64,000 nucleotides of DNA from contig JACVTC010000014.1 of assembly GCA_016946835.1 (NCBI GenBank), positions 877,001 to 941,000 on the forward strand. The letters are read 5' to 3'. This document shows, one piece after another, positions 39,594-52,689 of this stretch. The notes under the pieces are model-generated. The model saw only the letters and a list, made by a program, of their open reading frames with translations. It did no database searches and was not told the DNA's origin. The position numbers were made by a program, and so were the translations under genes. The stretch's first letter is position 1, and each line of letters starts with the position of its first letter. The DNA is from Neocallimastix lanati (nom. inval.). Its lineage: Eukaryota > Neocallimastigomycota > Neocallimastigomycetes > Neocallimastigales > Neocallimastigaceae.

Positions 39594-40241
39594 TTACAAA
39601 TAGAATAACAACAACAACAAATTAACAAAAATAAAGCAATAAACATAATATAAATTGAGTGCATCATAACCACTCCACTCTTCACTATCAGAAGGTCCTT
39701 TACGTTGCAAATTACAAGTATTATCTTCAAAACATATTCTAGAAGAGCATTCATTATCGGTTTTACATGTATCATGATAGGGTTTGCCACAATGCATATA
39801 TGATCTGCCACCACCTAAGTATATATCATCACAATGCACAATCGGATTGTCATCGTTAAAAACACAAACGCTTTTAAGACATTTATTAGACAAACAATCT
39901 GAATTTGAAGTACAGTTAGTATAAAATAGGTTTCCATCATAGTATATTTCAGTATTACACATTTTAGTTCCGATTTTATCACGCGGACATGTTTCAGTAA
40001 TATACTTCTTCATTCTTCCATTTTCATCAGGGAATTCAACAAAAAAATCTGTGTAACTATGTTTAGTCTTAGCACATAGATTATCTTTACAATAAAAGGC
40101 GACAAAAACAGCATTTTTTAATTTTAATACTTCATCTTTAGTTAGATACTTAGGAACATCCTCGTACGATAAACTCTCACAATTAATAAAATAAATATAA
40201 AAAATAATAGTAAATATTGCTAAAACTATTTTGTTTTGTAT
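39594..40241 (-). pseudogene. Cys-rich secreted or membrane protein, start codon lost, inside element B
   Basis: An open frame runs from 40241 to the stop near 39594. It starts with ATA where a signal-peptide Met would be expected (ATA-QNKIVLAIFTIIFYIYF, then INC at the predicted cleavage). The mature part of about 190 residues has some 17 cysteines, including two similar modules C-x5-C-x4-C-x4/5-C (CTSNSDCLSNKC and CKTDNECSSRIC), and ends with a hydrophobic C-terminal segment (CFIFVNLLLLLFYL) that could be a membrane anchor or GPI signal. The first in-frame ATG is at 40013, after the signal peptide. Cys-rich secreted proteins of this kind appear in many copies in anaerobic fungi. The role is unknown. 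It could still be functional if a start lies on an upstream exon; I saw none. Confidence 0.6.
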
Positions 40242-40250
40242 TGTTTGTTA

Positions 40251-42730
40251 TTATATATAATTCTATTGTATACTTATTAATCTTGAATATTTAGAAATTT
40301 ATTATTATATTAAATATCATTTTATTTATAATACGGTATATACGTTAATATATTGCAAACTTTAATATATATATAGATATTATTTATTTATTACAATAAA
40401 CCGACAATAAATATAAACAATAAGTTAATTTCAATATTATTTATAATAAATATTATAAACCAATATCAATCAAAATAAAAATAAACAGGAATTTATATAT
40501 ATATATAATTTATTTTTTATATAACAATAAATTTATAAATATATATTGCGCTTATTTTATTTTTTTTTTTATGGTATATAAATTAATGAACTTCTATTAT
40601 TTGTTCATTATTTCAAGCTATTTATTATAAATTAATATTCAAAATATAGAATATTGTATTATTTATTTGTTAATTTCTACTATAAACTACAATAAAAAGT
40701 TTTGTTTCTATAAACAAATTAACAATGGTTACTTTATGATAAATATATACATTCTTCATTACAATAAAAGCTATTTTTTTTTATAAAATTCAGTCATTAA
40801 TTTAAATTAAATAGAAAATAATATCTGAATCGCAATTACTAAAATGTTATAATTATATTATTTCCAATTTAAATAAATGATGAAATATATTTGTGTTAAT
40901 AGTAAATAATAAATCAAACTTTAATAGTTACCGTATTTTTTAATTAATTTACTTTTATATCCATTAATACTTTATCTACTTTATTGTATTATTAATCTTT
41001 AAAATTAGTAGTTAATTACAGAATTATTTGTGATCAACTTTAAAATTTTAATTCTTTCATATTTAATTTACACCCAAAAATTGGAATATATATTATATAT
41101 ATTATTCTACTTATAATTGCAATATATAGACAATAAACTAAAATACAAAATATTTAAAATAATTAACTATTTATTAAAATTTAAATTTTAATTATTAATA
41201 TAATTTTAATTTAGTAATTAATTCTCCACTTCTCTTCACATTTATATTCAATTACTAATTACTTTGCTTGCTCAATTTGTTAATTTTAATAATATATCAG
41301 TAGTTATTATGCATACTAAATATATTTCAATTTGTAATAAAGTATATATGTAATATAATGAAATAATGTAAATTGATAAAACATAAAAAAAATTTAAAAA
41401 AAAAAAGAATGAGAAATTAACCATAATGTAAAATATTAGAATATTAGAGTATGTAAATTTACTTATAAAATAAGAAGTAAAATGTAAGTAAGATGTAATT
41501 GTTATAGTGTATTGAAAGGAAAAAGAGTCGCAAAAAGTGCCTAAGGTCTTAGCCCGGAAATTTGGTATAAAAAGAAAATTTGATAATTGCGAAAGAGTTT
41601 TATTAAATAAAAGAAGAAAAATAATCAGTGAAAAGAATTATATGAAAAAAAAAAAAAAAAAAAAAAAGAAAAAAAGAAGAAGCATAAGCCGCTTTGGTCC
41701 GTAAATCCGACGTTAATAAGGAAATTTGTTTATATAGGTATTATTTTCTTTTTGGAATTGAAGAGGTTATCAATAAAATTTTTAAGAAATATGAATTAGA
41801 AAGTAGAAAAATAAAGAAGTTCTTATTCTGAATGTCAATTTAAAAATAATTATATTTCTGATATAAAATTTGAAAAAGATTTCAATGTTATATTGTAGGA
41901 TTATAAATTATAAAATTAAGAACCGATATTTTGTTTTATTTGGGAAAGCCGTTGATTGTGAAGATAGTTGAAGTTTACTAAATTATTATTAGAACTGATG
42001 AAGATATTTATAAAATGAAGAAAAGAAGAAAAAAGTCCTTAATCTAAATGCTATTTTTTAAATAGATTTAAGTATATTACAGTTACAAATTTTGAAAAAA
42101 TGTGATAAACATTATATTGTAGAATTATAAATCATAAAGTAGAGAGCCAATATTATGTTTTGTTTGGTTACGGTCATACACACTAGAAATAAATCAATAG
42201 TCATATTTAATCATCATAGTCTTATCAATATTAGAAAATTTCTTTACTTAGCTTTTGTTGCATTGGTCCTCTATCATCACTTCGTATACTAATTTAATAT
42301 TAATTATTTAATTTAGATTTGTAAAAAAGTACTAAAACTTTTACAATAATTGAGAAGTTGGTTTCAAACGATTATTAACCTCTTCATTTTTTTTTAGATT
42401 TAAAAGATATTATCATAAATAAAACTTTATGAATACATCTAAAATATAATAAAAAATGTAGAACATGAAATATATTTACTCAATTACAAACACCCAAAGA
42501 AGGAATCTTCACAACTTAAAACTAACAAAGAATATAAATATAAGCAAATTACAATTATATTTACATAATTGAGATAATTAAGACACTTATATGATTAAAG
42601 AAATAATAGAATCTTTATATAGAACTAAATTAGAACTACATAATCTATAATATCTATTAAAATTATATGAAATATTATATAAACTAATAATGTTGCAAAT
42701 CTAATTTATAATATAAAGAAAATTAGATTT
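40251..42730. other. Long AT-rich interior of element B
   Basis: No coding region found in 2.5 kb on either strand. GC-richer patches occur at about 41520-41570 and 41690-41730. Around 41640-41670 there is a poly(A)/AG-rich run. May be captured intergenic DNA or the untranslated leader of the non-autonomous element. Confidence 0.5.
41830..42180 (+). repeat. Diverged tandem duplication inside element B
   Basis: 41855-41955 and about 42085-42180 share the order TTTGAAAAA..., TTATATTGTAG(G/A)ATTATAAAT and GA(A/G)CC(G/A)ATATT(T/A)TGTTT. The offset is about 220 bp. Confidence 0.6.
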
Positions 42731-42739
42731 GAGGGGGAA
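42731..42739 (+). promoter_or_regulatory. Polypurine tract of element B
   Basis: GAGGGGGAA immediately before the right LTR. Confidence 0.9.
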
Positions 42740-42946
42740 TGTTAAAAATATAAAAAGAACCAATAATTTATGTTATTAAATTATCATATCTATATTATTA
42801 TATCATAAGATAAGTATCAAGCCACATATTACTTCATGTATATAAATCCTGTTTTACCCCTTTCTACATTTGATAACCCTTAACTTTATTCTAATAAACT
42901 ATCTTAATTATATATTCTGAGTAACTCTTAATTGTTATTTTTGACA
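42740..42946 (+). repeat. Element B right LTR (207 bp)
   Basis: One difference from the left LTR (TTGTTATTT versus TTGATATTT near the end). Confidence 0.95.
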
Positions 42947-42951
42947 AATGA
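42947..42951. repeat. Target-site duplication AATGA of element B, right copy
   Basis: Matches 31836-31840; joining them restores the SKNEQK codons of element A. Confidence 0.92.
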
Positions 42952-44726
42952 GCAAAAAACGAAAAATAATAATCAAACTTTAATTAATAATAATTTGAAT
43001 AAAAATAATTTTAAACAAAATCAAACCTTATTTAATAATAATTTGAATAAAAATAATTTTGAACAAAATCAAACCTTATTAAATAATAATAATTTGAATG
43101 AAAATATTTAATAAATTTCATATAAACAAATATCATAAAAATAATAAAAATTTTACAAAAAATAATGATAATATTAATAATAAAAATTTAGTATCCATAT
43201 CAACCAATATTCCTTTAACTTATAATGATGCAATTACTTGTAAAAATAAAGAATATTGGAAAAATGCAATAAAGAATGAACTAAATAATTTATATGACAA
43301 CAAAATAATGACTTTTATTAAAAATATTCCAAAGGGGCAAAACGTAATCTCTACAAAATGGGTATTCACTACTAAGACAGATGAAAACAATAAAACAACA
43401 AAATTTAAGGCACGTTTGGTAGCTAGAGGATTCAGCCAAAAAGAAGGAATTGATTTTGATCTAACTTATTCCCCTACTTTAAATCTGGATTGTATAAAAT
43501 TAATTTTATTTTTATCTGCTAAATTTAATTGGAACGTACAACAATTAGACATTAAAGCCGCTTATCTTAACGCTGACTTAGATAAAAATATTTATGTATC
43601 AATACCACCAGGAGACGTAAACTATAATAAAGGTTTTTGGTTATTAAATAAAGCATTATATGGCCTTAAACAATCTGGCCGTCAATGGAATATTAAAATT
43701 ACAAATTTTCTTATTAATAATGGATATGTACAACTTAAGTCAGAAAAATGTATATTCAAGAAGGTAAAAAATGGAGACTTAGTGTCAATCATAGGAATAT
43801 ATGTAGATGATATGGTCATTACGGGTTATGACAATGAAATTTTATCCATAATAAATAAAATTAAAAGAAAATTTAAAATTTCGAAATGTGAACCAATCAA
43901 ATATATCCTAGGAATTAAAATTGAAAAATTTAAAAATAAATTTATTATATCCCAAAAAGGATTTATTGAAAAATTATTAGAAAAATTTAATATTAAATAT
44001 ACAAAAAGAAATAATACGCCATGTACAGGAAAAAATTTAATATCTGAAAATAAAGACCCATTTGATAAAACTGTTTATAAGAGTGCTATAGGATCATTAA
44101 TATTTTTGGCAAAATGCACTAGACCAGATATTACTTACGCTGTTCATAAAGCCGCCAGAAAATCAGAAAACCCATGCGTTTCTGATTGGAAAGCAGTAAC
44201 AAATATTATGAAATATTTAAATAATACTATAAATTATAAATTATGTTATGACGGCATAGGAACTATTACTGGATACTCTGATGCTGATTATGCAGGTGAT
44301 TTAGTTGATAGAAAATCAACCTCTGGTTATATTATTATGCTTGGAAATTCACCTTTAACTTGGTCTTCTAAAAAGCAAGCTACCGTTGCAACTTCTATTG
44401 CCGAAGCCTAATATGTTAATACAGCAGAATGTTTAAAAACAATTTTATGGTTAAAAAATGTCTTATATGAATTATTAAAATTTAATAAAACTATTACTAT
44501 TTTCATGGATAATTTAGCAAGTAAAACAAGTATTGAAAACGGAGAATTAAATACAAAATTAAAACATATAGATATTAAATATCATTTTAATAAAGATTAT
44601 ATAGAAAAGAAAATTATAAAATTAGAATATATTGATTCCCAAAATATGTTTGCTGATATATTTACCAAAGACTTAAATGGAAAGAAAATATTAGAATTTA
44701 CAAATAAAATTTTTATTTCATAACTA
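42947..44726 (+). pseudogene. Element A linker, reverse transcriptase and RNase H (nonsense codon)
   Basis: Continues A's polyprotein: an Asn-rich linker, then STKWVFTTKTDENN, FKARLVARGFSQKEG, QLDIKAAYLNADLDK, ALYGLKQSGRQWN, catalytic YVDDMVITG, and RNase H with YSDADYAGDLVDRKS. A TAA at 44409-44411 replaces the Glu codon of AEAEYVS. The same frame then runs on with NTAECLKT, DNLASKTSIENGELN and ADIFTKDLNGKK to the stop near 44722. Together with the A insertion in its first half, this means A is dead apart from the B interruption. Confidence 0.93.
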
Positions 44727-44743
44727 TAATAAAAATTATATTT

Positions 44744-44752
44744 GCGGGGGAG
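44744..44752 (+). promoter_or_regulatory. Polypurine tract of element A
   Basis: GCGGGGGAG just before the 3' LTR. Confidence 0.88.
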
Positions 44753-44753
44753 T

Positions 44754-45114
<361 letters not shown>

Positions 45115-46740
45115 TTGAAAGAAAATGAAAATTCAAGTGATTCTGAAAATGAATCATTTGTTTATCATTAAATGTTAGGAAAGTAAAATTAACGCATAAT
45201 GAAAATTAAAGATATAAAATATTAAATATTAAAACAAATACACCAAATACATATGAACAAGCTATAAACTCAATTGATGCAGAAGAGTGGAAAACAACCA
45301 TTAATGATGAACTATTCCAATATGTATAATAATGGAAATAATTAATAAAATTACAAAAAATGCTCATGTCATTGATACGAAATGGGTATTTACTAAAGAA
45401 GATAACAATAAAAAGAAAGCAAAATTAGTGGCTCTAGGTTTCCAGAAAATACCAGGACAAGATTTTTAGATACATATTTACCAACAATATAAGCAGATAG
45501 CCTTTGTTTGACAATTCTGCTACATTAATAAATGAATGGAATCTTAAACAATTGGATATTAAAACAGCATATTTAAATGCTGATTTAGAAGAAAGAGAAT
45601 ATATACAATAATACCTTTTGGAGATAAAAATTACAATATAAATAAATATTGATAACTAAAAAAGGCCTTATACGGTTTTAAGCAAGCAGGAAGAATGTGG
45701 TATAAGGAAGTTTCACAGTTTTAAGTAGCATAGGTTTTAAAAAATATATTACTAATAAATGTCTATTTGGTAAATATAATAAATATAATAAATTAGTTTG
45801 TTTACTAACATTATATGTAGACGATATTTTAATCATTGGAAAGAAAGATAAAATAAATTATTCCATTAAAAAATTAAAAAAAAATATAAAATATCTCAAG
45901 ATTCTGATGCAAAGAAAATTATTTGAATAAATATGTTTAAAACAAAAGATGGATATAAAATTAATCAAATTGATTACATCAACAAAATAATTAAAAGGTA
46001 CTGTATGAATAAAACTAAACAAATTAAAACACCATATAGAAAAATTACAGATTTTGAAAGGAAAAACTCAAATCCTAAAAACGTATATTAATATAAATCT
46101 TTACATGGTGTTCTACTATATATCATAGTTAAAGCAAGACACAATATAGCTTATGAAATAAATAAAGCTTCTAGAGATTGTGAAAAACCAACGGAAATTG
46201 ATTATAATTCGTTAATTTAAGTTTTACAATATTTAAAAGGAACAAAAAATAAATTCATATTTTACAATAAAGATAAAAGGTTCATTGCATATTCAGATTC
46301 AGACTTAGCCGGTAATGAAAAAACCAGAAGATCAACAAGCGGACATATTTATATTAGAAAATAGTCCAATATCTTGGAAATTTCAACTTCAAAAGAATGT
46401 TACTTTATTCACAGCTGAAGCAGAATTTGTTAGTCTTACAGAATGTGCCAAACAAGGTTTATGGTTTAAAAATTTATATAAAGAAATTTTTAATAAAGAT
46501 ATTGAAATAAAAATTATGGTAGATAATAAAGCATGTATCTCTATTGCTCAAGATACAAATTCTGAAGGAAGATGTAAACATATAGATACAAAGTATAAAT
46601 ATATTCAAGAAGAAATCATAAATAATGACATTAAACTAGAATATATAGATACAGACAATATGTTAGCTGATACTTTAACTAAAAGTTTTTTATGCATTAA
46701 AATGTCATTTTTGCAAATTTGATTTTCAAAAAATGAAAAT
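45115..46740 (+). pseudogene. Copia element D, reverse transcriptase and RNase H (decayed, right half)
   Basis: Shows TPNTYEQAINSIDAEEWK, DTKWVFTKEDNNKKK, LKQLDIKTAYLNADLEE, KKALYGFKQAGRMWY, LYVDDILIIG and, in RNase H, YSDSDLAGNEKTRRSTSG, FTAEAEFVSLTECAKQG, VDNKACI and DNMLADTLTKS. Many stops and frameshifts. It aligns with the integrase half at 27474-28338 as one former element. Confidence 0.85.
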
Positions 46741-46793
46741 AAAAATAATTAAAACAAAGTAAAAATATTATATAATACCTAATGTAAGAGGAA

Positions 46794-46998
46794 TGTTAAG
46801 AAATATAAGATTTCTTATATTGTATATTACATTATTATAAATATTTTATTACGTAAACACTAAATAATATGTAAATAATATAAAATTAAAATTATGTGTA
46901 ATATTTTTTATTTGAGTCTTTTTATCATAGAAATTATTATTAATAAAATATATATTAAATAAAATATTACATTTTTATCATTGTGTAAAGCGTACACA
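46794..46998 (+). repeat. Element D 3' LTR (205 bp)
   Basis: TGTTAAGAAATATAAG to GCGTACACA, right after a purine tract (GTAAGAGGAA). The 5' LTR was not found, so the left part of D is missing. Confidence 0.7.
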
Positions 46999-48340
46999 AA
47001 TCCTTTTAAAAACAAAAATATTATTCAAATCCGCATCTCAACTCGATCTAATGGATGTATATTTTGCAAAAGAAATTAATATTCCATTTTCTTCAGATAC
47101 TGATCATCCCAAAATTGGTGGAATTGGAAGTCATCAGCAAACTCTCTGAAAAATTTTACCAATATCTATAATTTATAACAATCATATTTCGAAGCTCATT
47201 TCTACGAAGTCAATTATTTTCACTTACAATTCAATAATTGACTTTTCATCTAAAACACTTCACTTTAAATCCAACCATTGTATAAATAACTATATTGTTA
47301 TTCCGAACTCCTTCGAACTTTTGTCAACCCAATCCAAGTCGTTAAATCTTAAAATAAAATTACTTCTGAGAAAAAGAAATCAATTGAAACCGAAGACAAA
47401 TTAAAAAGCACCTTCCCGTCAAGTTAAAACCATTTAAAGGAGTATTCAGTAAAATGTATGAAAATAATTTATCAACTAATCGTCCTTATGATTGTGAGAT
47501 CAATTTCAAAATAGACTCTAGCTTGTGCTATGGATTAATTTTCCAATTGAATAAAAAAGAATTAATCGCACTCATGAAATACAACAATGAAATATTAGCT
47601 AAAGGTTTCATTAGAAAATCAAAATCTCCTGCTGGTGCTCTAATTTTCTTTGTACTCAAGAAGAATAGAGAGCTTTGATTAGTCGCTGATTATTGTAGAC
47701 TTAATGGAATCTCTATTCACAATTCATTCCAAATCCCATCAATCAATTATATGCTTGAATATCTTCGTAAAGGTAAAATATTCACTAAAATCGATCTACG
47801 TCAAGCTTTCATTCTTATTAAAATCAAAAAAGCCATGAATACAAAACCGCCTTCACTTGTGTTTATGGACACTTCGAACATTTAATAATGACCTTCGGAC
47901 TCAAAAATGCACCTGCAGTCTTCTAACACCTCATTACTTGGAGAAACATTACAAACATCTTACTGAAGTTCTCACTAGATTAAGAAACACTGGATTATAC
48001 GTAAACTTGAAAAATGCGAATTTTGTGTATTCTTTTTGGATTTTCTTTGGAATAGAATATATGCCTACGGTATTAATATAGATCCTGCTAAAGTTTCCTC
48101 AATTTTGGAATGGCCTGCTCCTTTCAATATCAAAGAACTTCAATAATTTTTAGGACTAACTAATTGTTATCGCCGTTTCATTTCAGAATTCGCTAAGTCG
48201 GCTTATCCACTTAATATTCTTCTTAAAAAAATGCAAATTTCTTTTGTTCTTCCATCTCTCATAAGGCATTTGATGAAATTAAACCAAAATTCACATCAGC
48301 TCCAGTTCTTATTTATAGTCAAGTTTAACTCATCTTCATG
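46999..48340 (+). pseudogene. Ty3/gypsy fragment J: protease end and reverse transcriptase (decayed)
   Basis: DLMDVYFAKEINIPF (after the protease active site), then PYDCEINFKIDSS, NKKELIALMKY, LAKGFIRKSKSPAGA, KIFTKIDLRQAF, FFGIEYM and LTNCYRRFISEFAKSAYPL. Frameshifts occur around 47680 and 47880. Similar in type to H but a separate copy. Confidence 0.8.
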
Positions 48341-48379
48341 TAACTTAAGTTTTAGTGGGAGAATCTTGAAAGGAAATGA

Positions 48380-49812
48380 ATAATTAATGTCAATTCTGTT
48401 AGAATCAAGTTGAATTATTCTAATTTGCTATATATCTTCAGGAAATTTATATTTTATGAAAAACATTCCTGGTTCTATTAAAAGTATTTACTTACAAAAT
48501 GATTTTTTTGATTCTCTTTTCAATTTTAATAATTTATAAATTGAGGGGAAATATTTCAATACTAATTCACAATTAATGAATAATCAAAATTTAAATAATA
48601 ATTCTAATACGAAGGGTATTAATATAAACAATTCAAGTAACAATAATAATTTAGAAACTTCAGACATTTATAATACTAATAGAGAAATCATAAATAATGA
48701 AAATAATAATACAGAAATCACAAATAGTAATAATATTACAAATACGAAACTCATTATTGAAAATAATTAAAAAATAATGATAAAAATAACAATATTAAAA
48801 CCTCTGTTAACTCCAATGATAATAATCAAAACAAATTTGATAATAATTACATTAGGGATAATAAAAGAAAATTCAATAATTAAAATGATAATGATAACGA
48901 TAATAATAATGACTCTATTAAAGAGAATAATTTAAATCTTAAAAAGAAAAATAAAATTTTAAGTATCAAATTTAGTAGTTCATCATATTATTATGAATCA
49001 ATTAACTCTAACCATTCAAAACAATAGGAGCGAACTACAAATAAAGAACTTGATAACATGCATAATCAAAGAGTTAAGAAATAATTAATAAAGTTTCTTT
49101 TAATGCAATACTAATTGATGATAAATGGATATTTACAACAAAAGATGTCGGAACTAAAAGAGCAAGATGGGTAACCAAAGGCTTCAAAGAGAAAGCATAA
49201 ACCATTATGATACATATTCTCCAACAGTACGAGCTGATAGTTTAAAAACTATTGCAATTGTAACAGTAGTTTTTTATTTTAGACTATTGCAATAATTTTT
49301 CAATAACTAAAAATTGAAGTAATTAGATATAAAAGCCTCTAATTTTAATACTAAATTAAAAGAAAAAAATTACATAAAAAATGCCTAAAAAAGATAATAA
49401 TTATTATGAAGATAAATATTATTTATTTAAAAAGGCTCTCTAGGATTTAAAACAAGCTAGTATGAAATGAAATAAAGAAATATATAAATTCTTAATGAGA
49501 ATAGGATTTAAACAAATTAATTTAGATTAGTGTACATTTTCAAAATTGAAAATACAGACTTATCTAAATTAATTTGAAAAATAACAAATTATCATTAGTA
49601 TTAAGCCTATATGTTGAGGATATTATACTTATAGGAACTGATGAAGAAATTAATATCAAAACAAATAACATTTTTCAAAATATATAAATGTCAATAAAAT
49701 AATTGGAATAAACATTATATAAGCAGATGAAGGCTATAAATTAATTAAATAAATTATATAGAAAAATTAATTAAAAAATTTAACATAAAGAAAACAAATC
49801 CAATTTTGTTAA
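48380..49812 (+). pseudogene. Copia fragment E: end of integrase, Asn-rich linker and reverse transcriptase (decayed)
   Basis: NIPGSIKSIYLQNDFFDSL corresponds to the IPGTI...IIDSISSF segment of D, then an Asn-rich linker (48576-48770), ILIDDKWIFTTKDVGTKRA, YDTYSPTVRADSL, QLDIKAS and LYVEDIILIG, where the second catalytic Asp pair position reads ED instead of DD. Heavily mutated. Related to D. Confidence 0.75.
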
Positions 49813-49814
49813 TA

Positions 49815-50800
49815 ATTTTTATTGTGTTTCCAATCGGTTTTTAGCACTAGATTTCGTTTACAGCTACTATTAGAATACGATTGTGAATAAAATTAATATT
49901 ATTAACAGTGTCTTCCCAAAAGACATGACTAAATTTAGTAAATATATTACTTTTGGATCTTAGAAAAATTACCCTACTGAAATTATAATAGTTATCTAAA
50001 ATAAAAAGAAAAATACCTATTACCATATAAAGATTCATCATTAATAGAGACAGTAATCATGTGTATAAGATCAAAAGGTTCTTTAGCTCTATTATTATTT
50101 AATTTAAATGGAAAATTTTTTTTGATTTGGTTTAGGCACAAATTTGACATAGACGTTTAGTATTAATTATATGTAAAGTAATATTTGTACCATAAAAATA
50201 AATATTTTTAAACTTCAGTGTTTAGGGAAACTTCTCCCTTTATTATTATATTCTTTCCTATTGTCTTTTTATTTCTACACTCTGAAGAATAATGCCCTTT
50301 TTTTCTATAATTCCAACATTCTATTGTATTTATGTCTTGTTTTTTATATTAATGTGATAGTTTTTTTTTTTTTTTTGAAATTTTTTTTCGTAATATCTAT
50401 GATTATTACTTTTGTGATTTGTTAAAATTTTATTAAATATTTCTTTCACTATTCTTCATGTCATTAGAATATGTATTAACATTTTTAAATCAATTATCGT
50501 TCTCTGTAAATGAGTCTTCAGTATTATTATATTGGATATTAAATGTATTCTTTAGTCTTCTTTTGGTAAATTTTATATGTCTTTGATTTGTTCTTTCATG
50601 TAATTATGCAAATGCGCCAAAATCTCCTTGAAGATTTATTTCGTTTGATATCAAAGCTAGGTTATTAGATATACTATTATATAAATAATCAATTTTTTTT
50701 CCATTTTTCTAATGGGGAATAATTTTATACACTTAATTTCCTAGACTTTGTTTTCATAGTTGAAATGAAGATTGATAATTATAAGTCTTTACCTAGTATT
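49815..50800 (-). pseudogene. Copia fragment, gag knuckle and integrase pieces (decayed, minus strand)
   Basis: Minus-strand reading at 50041-49847 gives GIFLFILDNYYNFSRVIFLR, the integrase core block, joined to FWEDTVNNINFIHNRI with the intervening part deleted. Near 50330-50280 CWNYRKKGHYSSEC looks like a CCHC knuckle with one Cys lost. The gag portion toward 50800 is barely recognisable. Confidence 0.6.
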
Positions 50801-50817
50801 TATTTTTCTTTTTCTCT

Positions 50818-50966
50818 CCAATGATATGGACTGTTTTTCTTGGTCCATTGAGGGTTGATGGAAAAGGAATAGCCTATATCAGGTGTACTAATTACAGCTT
50901 TCTGTAACTCTGATGATAATCAATGGATATCCTTTTTTAAGTGGCTTCTAGTACAAAGAATGAAAA
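50818..50966 (+). repeat. Dispersed repeat R1, copy 1 (empty-site form)
   Basis: Matches 60340-60466 and then, without interruption, 60957-60988. It therefore shows the sequence before the retrocopy at 60467-60956 was inserted. The minus strand has an open frame in both copies (SSELQK(A/T)VISTP and IGYSFSINP). Confidence 0.8.
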
Positions 50967-51382
50967 TTTGGAATATAGGAAAACTATAGAAAGTGTACCT
51001 GATGCTTTATATTGTTTTAAACTGGATATGTAGTAGCATAATATTATGTAGTTTCTACATATTATCATTGTAATGAATCTATTGTAATTTTTACTTTAGA
51101 ATTAATTTTAATATATATGCATTTATAGTATTATTTAAACTTATGTAGCTATTGTAAAATGGAAATGTAGGAGATTGATATTTAATAATAATATTATAAG
51201 ATATTTGAAATATAATATGGCTATTACATCGAATATTACATAATGAAGCAAATATGTTTATTGTGGCGCATTGATAATACATTATGTAATATATAATTAA
51301 TCAGATATAAATATTACTTTTTTATATGAAATTGGAAATTTATCTTAAAATTTACTTATTTATAATGATAAGCAATAATAAC

Positions 51383-51421
<39 letters not shown>

Positions 51422-51979
51422 AAAACATTTATGTAGAAAGAATAGATTGAAAATTAATAGTATTTTATTAATGAATTATCAATTAAAATTACGCCGAAAT
51501 TACGCACTGAAAATTTTTAATTAATAAAGGTTATACCACTTAATAAAGATTAGTGAATCTGACTTTCAAAATAAAAAATTATAAACTTATTGAAAAATAA
51601 ATGACTAAAATTAAACCAACAAATAAATATATTATGGTATTTTATAACATATAAATACATTAATGAATAGACTAATAAATTATTATTATTATTATTATTT
51701 TTTTACAGCCGCAATTATTGCGAACTTTAATCTGTATTTATTTATTCATTTATTAATTACATGAATATTTCTTATTTATTTTTTTTTTTTTAAAAAAAAA
51801 GCACAGAATTAATATAAAAAAAAAAAAAAAAAAAAAAAAAAATAAATATTATTTGTCCAATTAGAACATAATAATATTTAAAATATTAATATGAAATAAG
51901 AAGTAATGTTCAAAATAAAGTGCATAAATAAATTTGTATAAAAGTTCATATTCATTGAACCTCACCTTCATATCACTTA
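50967..51979. other. AT-rich spacer
   Basis: No gene recognised. A TA run lies at 51399-51420 and poly(A) at 51818-51842. Confidence 0.5.
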
Positions 51980-51984
51980 TTCCA

Positions 51985-52090
51985 GATATGGGTTTGAAGT
52001 GACTATCTGAAAGAAATTATGTTCTTCTCCTTCAGAAGAATTGGCCCTGTTAGCCTGTCTTACTGAATTTTCAGCGATGACGCTCCTAAT
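51985..52090 (-). repeat. Dispersed repeat R2, copy 2
   Basis: Inverted match to about 7388-7492. The minus-strand frame AENSVRQANRANSSEGEE is open. Confidence 0.7.
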
Positions 52091-52689
52091 AAATTAAAAT
52101 ATAAAATCAATCTTTATAATATTATAATAATATTTCAATAAATAGTTTAATCATATATATTACTAGTAACAGTAACTAAACATATTTTGTTAAAAATATT
52201 TATACTTCATAAATAAGAAAAAGATGTAATAATAAATTATAATTTAAAACTTTATATTATAATTACAATTATTATTAATAATTTTTATTTATTAATTTTA
52301 TGTATTATAATAATTATAATACTTCAATAGTTATTAAAATAAAGTTTTTATTTAATAAATTATCAATTTATAATTTATAATTAGTCTATTATTAATTTTT
52401 AATATTTTAATAAATTATTTTTTATATGTTATATTTTGTTATTTATTATTGTTTTAAAAAATTTTGATTTTGATTTACCAATATATTGTAGTGTACTATA
52501 ATTTATAAAATATAATAAATATTTTTTCATAAAATTAAAAAATATATAAAATTATATAAATAATTTAGTATTCAAATATATTGTATAATGTAAAAAGAAA
52601 TATTGTTAGAAATTAAGTTTAATATTACATAAATTCTAAATAATATAAAATAAATTATATAATAATAAATAAATATATAAATAATGTAT

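Noticed and set aside
39572-39814. 80-codon minus-strand frame overlapping the Cys-rich gene
   Set aside because: Alternative frame of the same stretch; the Cys-spaced frame is the meaningful one.
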